From contig JAPHEE010000009.1 in assembly GCA_029259545.1 (NCBI GenBank), positions 2,575 to 56,763 on the forward strand: a stretch of DNA of 54,189 bases. Direction: 5' to 3'. The notes beneath the pieces are model-generated. The model was not told where the DNA came from, searched no databases, and was given only the letters and a program-made list of their open reading frames with translations. Source of the DNA: Candidatus Alkanophaga volatiphilum. GTDB lineage: Archaea > Halobacteriota > Syntropharchaeia > Alkanophagales > B39-G2. Shown in pieces: positions 49,472 through 54,189 of this stretch. Position 1 is the stretch's first letter; every line of letters begins with the position of its first letter. A program made the position numbers and the translations under genes.

Positions 49472-50350
49472 ATGACAAACGGAATAGAGTTGGTGGATGT
49501 AGAGACTGACCCTGAAATATGTGAAAAATTTCAAGAAGAAATGGATGAGAGAACCGCTGCATTAGCAATGATAGCACCATATCTACCAGCTAAAGTTAGT
49601 CCTTCAAAGGCTTTATGGGCTGAGATCGGTCTGGTTGAAGAATTAAATATGGAAGATACTATCTACAAACTTAAAGAAAATAATATAACAAATTTGATTC
49701 TTGTTATAAATTCATTTGGCGGTGGAGTATCCTCATCATTTAAAATAGCATATGCCTTGCGGAAAAATTTCGATGATATAACTGTTTTTGTTCCACATAT
49801 AGCCGCAAGTGGTGGGACTTTAATTGCTCTTGTGGGCAATGAAATCGTTATGGGTGATATGAGCACATTAACTCCTATAGATGTGCAAATGGAACGAAAT
49901 GGAAAAATGTATTCGGTAAATGCAATGATAAGAAGCTTTAGTGCTCTAAATGATTTGTTTAAGGATACTGCAGAAGAAGATGCACCATATCCATGGAAGG
50001 CTATGGCAAACAAATTGGATCCTGTTGAATTTCAGGAATGGATTGACGCATCGAGTTTGATGGAACTTCATGCAGAGAAAATATTGGAAATGAACAAGAG
50101 TTTTAAGGATAATAAAGATGGCATAATAAATAGGCTCACAAGCGGATATCCTGTTCATTCTTATACTATAACTGTAGAAGAAGCAAAAGAAATCTTTGGT
50201 GACCATATTCATCATGGAGATGAAGAGGAATACAAAAAGCTTTGGGAAGCTTCTCGCTTATGGGTAAAGAAGTATATAAATGTTGAATCGAGTAACCACA
50301 TTATTAGATTTATATTACCGAAAAAGGAGAAGGAGGATGTCAAAAAATGA
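49472..50350 (+). CDS. serine dehydrogenase proteinase (SDH_sah)/ClpP-SppA-class peptidase
   Basis: LILVINSFGGGVSSSFKIAYALRKNFDDITVFVPHIAASGGTLIALVGNEIVMGDMSTLTPID (Ser in AASGGT context). Confidence 0.88.
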   Translation: MTNGIELVDVETDPEICEKFQEEMDERTAALAMIAPYLPAKVSPSKALWAEIGLVEELNMEDTIYKLKENNITNLILVINSFGGGVSSSFKIAYALRKNFDDITVFVPHIAASGGTLIALVGNEIVMGDMSTLTPIDVQMERNGKMYSVNAMIRSFSALNDLFKDTAEEDAPYPWKAMANKLDPVEFQEWIDASSLMELHAEKILEMNKSFKDNKDGIINRLTSGYPVHSYTITVEEAKEIFGDHIHHGDEEEYKKLWEASRLWVKKYINVESSNHIIRFILPKKEKEDVKK

Positions 50351-50511
50351 AAAAATATCTAACAGAAGACGATATTCGAAAAATCTTTACCGATCCGAAT
50401 TCATTGAGAAAAGGGATTGAGTTATGGAAAACAGCGGAAAAGAGAGGAGAGACATTTATAAGAAAAATAAAAAACGAGAGAAAAAAATCCTTAGAAAGGA
50501 TACCGTTGTAA
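50347..50511 (+). CDS. 54-aa basic hypothetical protein overlapping protease stop codon (not in ORF track)
   Basis: MKKYLTEDDIRKIFTDPNSLRKGIELWKTAEKRGETFIRKIKNERKKSLERIPL*; ATGA overlap. Confidence 0.6.
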   Translation: MKKYLTEDDIRKIFTDPNSLRKGIELWKTAEKRGETFIRKIKNERKKSLERIPL

Positions 50512-50593
50512 TGCCTCTGTCGTCGCCTGCAACTCTCCGCCTCGCTTCGGTGCTTACGCACTCGGACTTAGGCGACATAGAGGAAAAAACAAA

Positions 50594-50887
50594 ATGAGAA
50601 CAAAAGAAGCGATTAAGGAATTCAAAAAGGATGTCAAAAAACTATATGGTAACAGATTAAAGCACATTATACTCTATGGCTCCTATGCGAGAGGTAGCGC
50701 TACAGAAGACTCTGACATAGATTTACTTATTGTTCTTGAAGGGAAGGTGAAACCAGGGGAGGAAATTGACAGAATGATAGAGATAATAACGGAAATAAAT
50801 TTGAGATACAACGTGTTAATATCGGTTTATCCTATTTCAGAGGAGGATTATAAAAAGGTAAATAGTCCATTACTCATAAATGTGTGA
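50594..50887 (+). CDS. MNT-type nucleotidyltransferase (antitoxin), probably shortened by an in-frame TGA
   Basis: IILYGSYARGSATEDSDIDLLIVLEG; see findings for C-terminus. Confidence 0.9.
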   Translation: MRTKEAIKEFKKDVKKLYGNRLKHIILYGSYARGSATEDSDIDLLIVLEGKVKPGEEIDRMIEIITEINLRYNVLISVYPISEEDYKKVNSPLLINV

Positions 50888-50904
50888 AGGGAAGGTATCC
50901 CAGT

Positions 50905-51102
50905 ATGAGAGAGATAAAATCTCTGGTAGAGAAAGCAAAGAAGTATTTAAGGAGTGCTGAAATACTCCTTAAGGAAGGTGATTATGAATTTTCGGTTTCA
51001 AGAACATACTATGCAATGTTTTACTGCGCGCAAGCGATGTTGCTCACGAAAAATCTATCATTTTCCTCTCATAAAGGTGTAATTTCCGCTTTTGGTGATT
51101 AA
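50905..51102 (+). pseudogene. truncated HEPN domain protein
   Basis: VEKAKKYLRSAEILLKEGDYEFSVSRTYYAMFYCAQAMLLTKNLSFSSHKGVISAFGD* stops mid-domain. Confidence 0.8.
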
Positions 51103-51240
51103 TTGCACATCCTCAGCGCTTCGTAACGCCCTTGCCGACCTTGCCGACCGCAGCAGCGCATGAGCGAGCATGTTATATCTTTCATCTTCTCCACACAGCG
51201 TTCTCCTCACCCTTTTTCTTTTGTTTCTTAATTAAGGAAT

Positions 51241-51930
51241 GTGGAAGGAGGCAAGCATTTGCATTTCGGCGGAGTGGATGTCGTGGAGCTTGCGGAGAGG
51301 TTCGGCACTCCCTTAATAGTTACGGACGAGGCGAGGGTGCGAGAGAACTTCAGAGCATACAAGGAGGCTTTCAGCGCATTCAAGGAAGAAGTCGCAGTTG
51401 TTGAGGATGTTGAGATTTACTATGCGGTGAAAGCGAACTGGAGCCTCGCAATCCTGAGAATACTCGCTACGGAGGGTTCAGGTGCGGATGTCGTCTCTGA
51501 TTTTGAGTTGAAGTCTGCGATGCTTGCGGGCATCCCACCGCAAAAAATTATATTCAACGGGAATGCGAAGAGCAAAGATGAGCTGCGTCTTGCGGTTGAG
51601 ACGGGCGTCTGCGTGTGTTTAGACTCCACAGACGAGGCGGATGCTCTCTCGGATGTCGCAAGGTTCTGTAATTTGTGCGAGGATGAGCGTGTGAGGGTTG
51701 CGGTGCGAGTGAATCCTGAGATTTCGGTGAGGACACACCCGAAGATTGCGACTGCACTCAAGACATCAAAATTTGGTATTCCAGCGGAGGAAGTCCTTGC
51801 AGCCTGCAGTTATGTTGAGAGGCGAGGTCTCGCACTTTGCGGTATTCACTGCCATGTCGGCTCGCAGATTTTTGAATTGAGCGTTTTCAGGGAGGCTGCC
51901 GAGAAAATGCTGCGCATCGCTTCGCATTAA
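51241..51930 (+). pseudogene. lysA: truncated diaminopimelate decarboxylase (N-terminal half)
   Basis: VEIYYAVKANWSLAILRIL, VSDFELKSAMLAGIPPQKIIFNGNAKS, CGIHCHVGSQIFELSVFREAAEKML then stop; C-terminal half absent. Confidence 0.85.
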
Positions 51931-51961
51931 ACCGGCGAGATGGCAGGCATCGTTGCGCAAG

Positions 51962-52105
51962 CCGTCATTGCGGACGCCGCCTTCGTCCACGCCCCGCTCG
52001 CACTGGTCAGGGGCGGGAGCGTGCGGAGGCTCCGCCAAAAACGCTGATAGCCGCGCTCCTCCTTCCTTTCCGGGGCGGTTGCAAGCCTGAGGCTTGGCTT
52101 TTAGG
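51962..52105 (+). pseudogene. duplicated 3' fragment of the UbiA prenyltransferase gene
   Basis: GCGGACGCCGCCTTCGTCCACGC...GTGCGGAGGCTCCGCC...TCCGGGGCGGTTG...TTTTTAGGC-like tail mirrors 46259-46410. Confidence 0.8.
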
Positions 52106-52262
52106 CGGGGAGGCGAGCTGGCAAATTTCAAAAAGGTAAGAGTTTATCACGGTTGCGAGCGGCTAAGAAGCTCCAAGCTCGTGACCATGCCTTCTCTGAC
52201 GGCTCTTGAGAGCGTCCTGAATGCTAACGTTGCTCAGCTCGCCTGTTGCCCAGAAGAAGGGA

Positions 52263-52619
52263 TCAGCAAATTTTTACAATCTTAGGCTTGAATATCTTCC
52301 TCCACCTTCTAAATTCATCACCCGTCAGTAAATGGAACTCAAACGGGTTGTCGAAAGGCAATCCCGCTTTTTCCTCAATTTTCGTGACAACCTCGGCTTT
52401 TTTCATGTTACTACCTACTTCGGCAACAATCATGATGTCGATATCACTCAGAGCCACGGCTCTCCCCTCAACTACGCTGCCGAATAGATAGACGTCCGCA
52501 TCGCCGAGCACGTCTCTCACAGCCGTGCAGATTCTCGACAAATACCTCTCATAATTTTTTATAATCTCACCCCTCCTCTTTCCTAACTCTATCAACAAGC
52601 TCCATGATTCCTTCGGCAA
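52263..52619 (-). CDS. MNT-type nucleotidyltransferase (antitoxin)
   Basis: DVYLFGSVVEGRAVALSDIDIMIVAE. Confidence 0.88.
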   Translation of the reverse strand: MPKESWSLLIELGKRRGEIIKNYERYLSRICTAVRDVLGDADVYLFGSVVEGRAVALSDIDIMIVAEVGSNMKKAEVVTKIEEKAGLPFDNPFEFHLLTGDEFRRWRKIFKPKIVKIC

Positions 52620-52959
52620 TCCTCACAGCCTCCTCAGCGTCTTCCTTTTCGTAAACCACACCCAAATACCTCGCATTTATGTATGCCGACTCCAAGAAGA
52701 TCAAGGATTTCCTGTCATACTTCACCTGCTTCTTAAGAAGGGTTGATAAAATTGATAACAAACTCCTTATGGAGTGCGTTCTTGGCATCTCGCCACTTAT
52801 CTCAAGTATTACGGCCTTTAAATAAAGTTGAGCAGACTGTTCTGCCATAAAGCAAGCCAAATCATAATCTCCATCCTTTAAACTACTTTTAGCCGCTCTT
52901 AAGAACCCTTTCGCTCTTCTTTTGAGTAATTCCACTTCCTCGGCATGCATAGCACTCAC
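52567..52959 (-). CDS. HEPN domain protein (toxin)
   Basis: RAKGFLRAAKSSLKDGDYDLACFMAEQSAQLYLKAVILEISGEMPRTHSIRSLLSIL. Confidence 0.9.
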   Translation of the reverse strand: MSAMHAEEVELLKRRAKGFLRAAKSSLKDGDYDLACFMAEQSAQLYLKAVILEISGEMPRTHSIRSLLSILSTLLKKQVKYDRKSLIFLESAYINARYLGVVYEKEDAEEAVRIAEGIMELVDRVRKEEG

Positions 52960-53061
52960 TTAAGTCTTTTTTGTGATAAAACTTGAGGCTGCCCGCTCCA
53001 AAGCTCTCTCCTTGAGCTGGCGAGAGTACGGAGTAGGTGTGGAAAATCGTCCAGCCAGCTT

Positions 53062-54189
53062 CTAAGCGTTCTCCTCACTGCCTACAATAACCGAAGGCTC
53101 TTTTTCGGCATACTTCCGAACACGGAGGTCGTCGGCGAAGGCGTAGCCGTGGTAGCGGTGTGCAACGAGCCCCACCTTCTCGTAGCCGCTGAAGCGGTAC
53201 TGAGGAGCAATTTTAAACGCCACCTTCTTCACACCATCGACGAAAAGCGCCACCCTCTCAGGCTTTATGACGATCCGCAGCTCGTACCACCTTTCGTCTT
53301 TCGCTCTGAATGCGCTGCTTGTGTAGACCCAGCCTCTGTCCTTGCCGTCGATGACAGGACGGAAGATCGTACCTGGACCGTTGTAAAATTCGAGCGCCCA
53401 CCAGTTATCTAAGTCTTTGGCATGAAACACAGGACCAGTTGCGGGATTTCTGCCAGCATGCGAGCGCTTCTGCTTCCATCGTAGCTCATAGATGTAGGTT
53501 TCAAGCTTGATGTTGCCGTTGATAATACCGTGCTGCCAGTAAGTTTTCGTGCTAGGTGTCAGCTTTACTATTTTATTCGTGCCATCCTTTACGATTTCCA
53601 CGGTGCAGTCTTCCCGCTGCCAGCCCGCCTTTTCCATGTCGTCCCAGCTCTCGTAGCCTTCAAAGTCGTCAAAGAATTCGAAGACGGCAGCGCCGTCCGA
53701 CTCCGAAGATGCATTGGGGTTTCCATAATACATATGAATGGTCTTTTCGGAACGTGCGGGGAGTTCCGGTACTTTTACCCATACGATCGCCTCTTTGCCA
53801 CGGCTGTCCCATTTTTCTATCCAGTATGGTAAGTTTCTGTCGCCGTCCTTGAAGCGGATGTCGCTGCCGTCGGATTTCGTTTTTGAGAAGTCGAAGTTCG
53901 CGGCGTTGAGCACGACACGCACTTGAAAGTCCTTTAGCTCCTCCTTGTTGTCGTTTCTTATGACTATAGGACGGCGGTATTTGAAATCTTTGCATACGGT
54001 CTCCACGAGCACGTCGCTCGCTCCCAGATTGCTGGCATTGTCGAGGGCAAGTGCGTAGAACGCAAGCTTTTTGCCTTTAAACGGTTTCGTGTCGAATTTA
54101 GCCTCGTAGGGCTCTTCTTCATCACTTTCAACAAATAGTGCGCCCGTGATGAAATCAACAAAGATGTGAGCGGCGTCGCCGCGATTGAT
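53062..54189 (-). CDS. DUF2341-containing (LamG-like) surface protein, 5' end outside window
   Basis: YRRPIVIRNDNKEELKDFQVRVVLNAANFDFSKTKSDGSDIRFKDGDRNLPYWIEKWD...AIVWVKVPELPARSEKTIHMYYGNPNASS; frame stays open to the window edge. Confidence 0.88.
   Translation of the reverse strand: MNRGDAAHIFVDFITGALFVESDEEEPYEAKFDTKPFKGKKLAFYALALDNASNLGASDVLVETVCKDFKYRRPIVIRNDNKEELKDFQVRVVLNAANFDFSKTKSDGSDIRFKDGDRNLPYWIEKWDSRGKEAIVWVKVPELPARSEKTIHMYYGNPNASSESDGAAVFEFFDDFEGYESWDDMEKAGWQREDCTVEIVKDGTNKIVKLTPSTKTYWQHGIINGNIKLETYIYELRWKQKRSHAGRNPATGPVFHAKDLDNWWALEFYNGPGTIFRPVIDGKDRGWVYTSSAFRAKDERWYELRIVIKPERVALFVDGVKKVAFKIAPQYRFSGYEKVGLVAHRYHGYAFADDLRVRKYAEKEPSVIVGSEENA

Noticed and set aside
50885-50887. TGA as selenocysteine codon
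   Set aside because: No SECIS-like context or selenoprotein family; premature stop or sequencing error is simpler.
1-54189. CRISPR array
   Set aside because: No regularly spaced direct repeats with unique spacers and no cas-like proteins seen.

Overview
Window of an archaeal (euryarchaeal-type) chromosome, moderately GC-rich, mostly housekeeping genes with several decayed or accessory patches. Recognisable blocks: pyrD-pyrK; hypB-hypD (hypC lies about 26 kb away); an acyl-CoA dehydrogenase with an extra C-terminal domain, followed by a UbiX-like gene; an HTH-CBS regulator divergent from leuD with a GC-rich, possibly structured RNA region between them; two kinase-less PAS/HAMP proteins sharing a C-terminal motif; tsr3; a ferredoxin-AOR pair; thpR-xseA-xseB; two ftsZ genes; pantoate kinase; secE-spt5; rpoD-rps11-rps4-rps13; deoxyhypusine synthase; TyrRS; tgtA; priS-gins51-rpl44e-rps27e-eIF2alpha-nop10-ubiA; a type II R-M pair; and six tRNAs. 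Two small genes below the ORF-track cutoff were read by eye (nop10 and a 54-aa double-CxxC protein), plus a 54-aa ORF translationally overlapping a serine-protease-like gene. The accessory signal is mostly decay and small repeats: a CoA-transferase pseudogene interrupted by a ~200-bp element with a second inverted copy 18 kb away; a second ~115-bp GC-rich repeat family with three copies; IS200/IS605-like hairpin ends without any transposase; frameshifted or truncated HEPN/MNT genes; and a fragment field at 48.6-52.3 kb containing a truncated lysA next to a duplicated ubiA tail. I do not see a clear, complete, novel defence or metabolic system. The best candidates for new biology are the 8.6-8.9 kb structured region, the protease/54-aa ORF pair, the PAS/HAMP C-terminal motif and the two small repeat families. 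All names come from reading protein motifs by eye; no database search was run.
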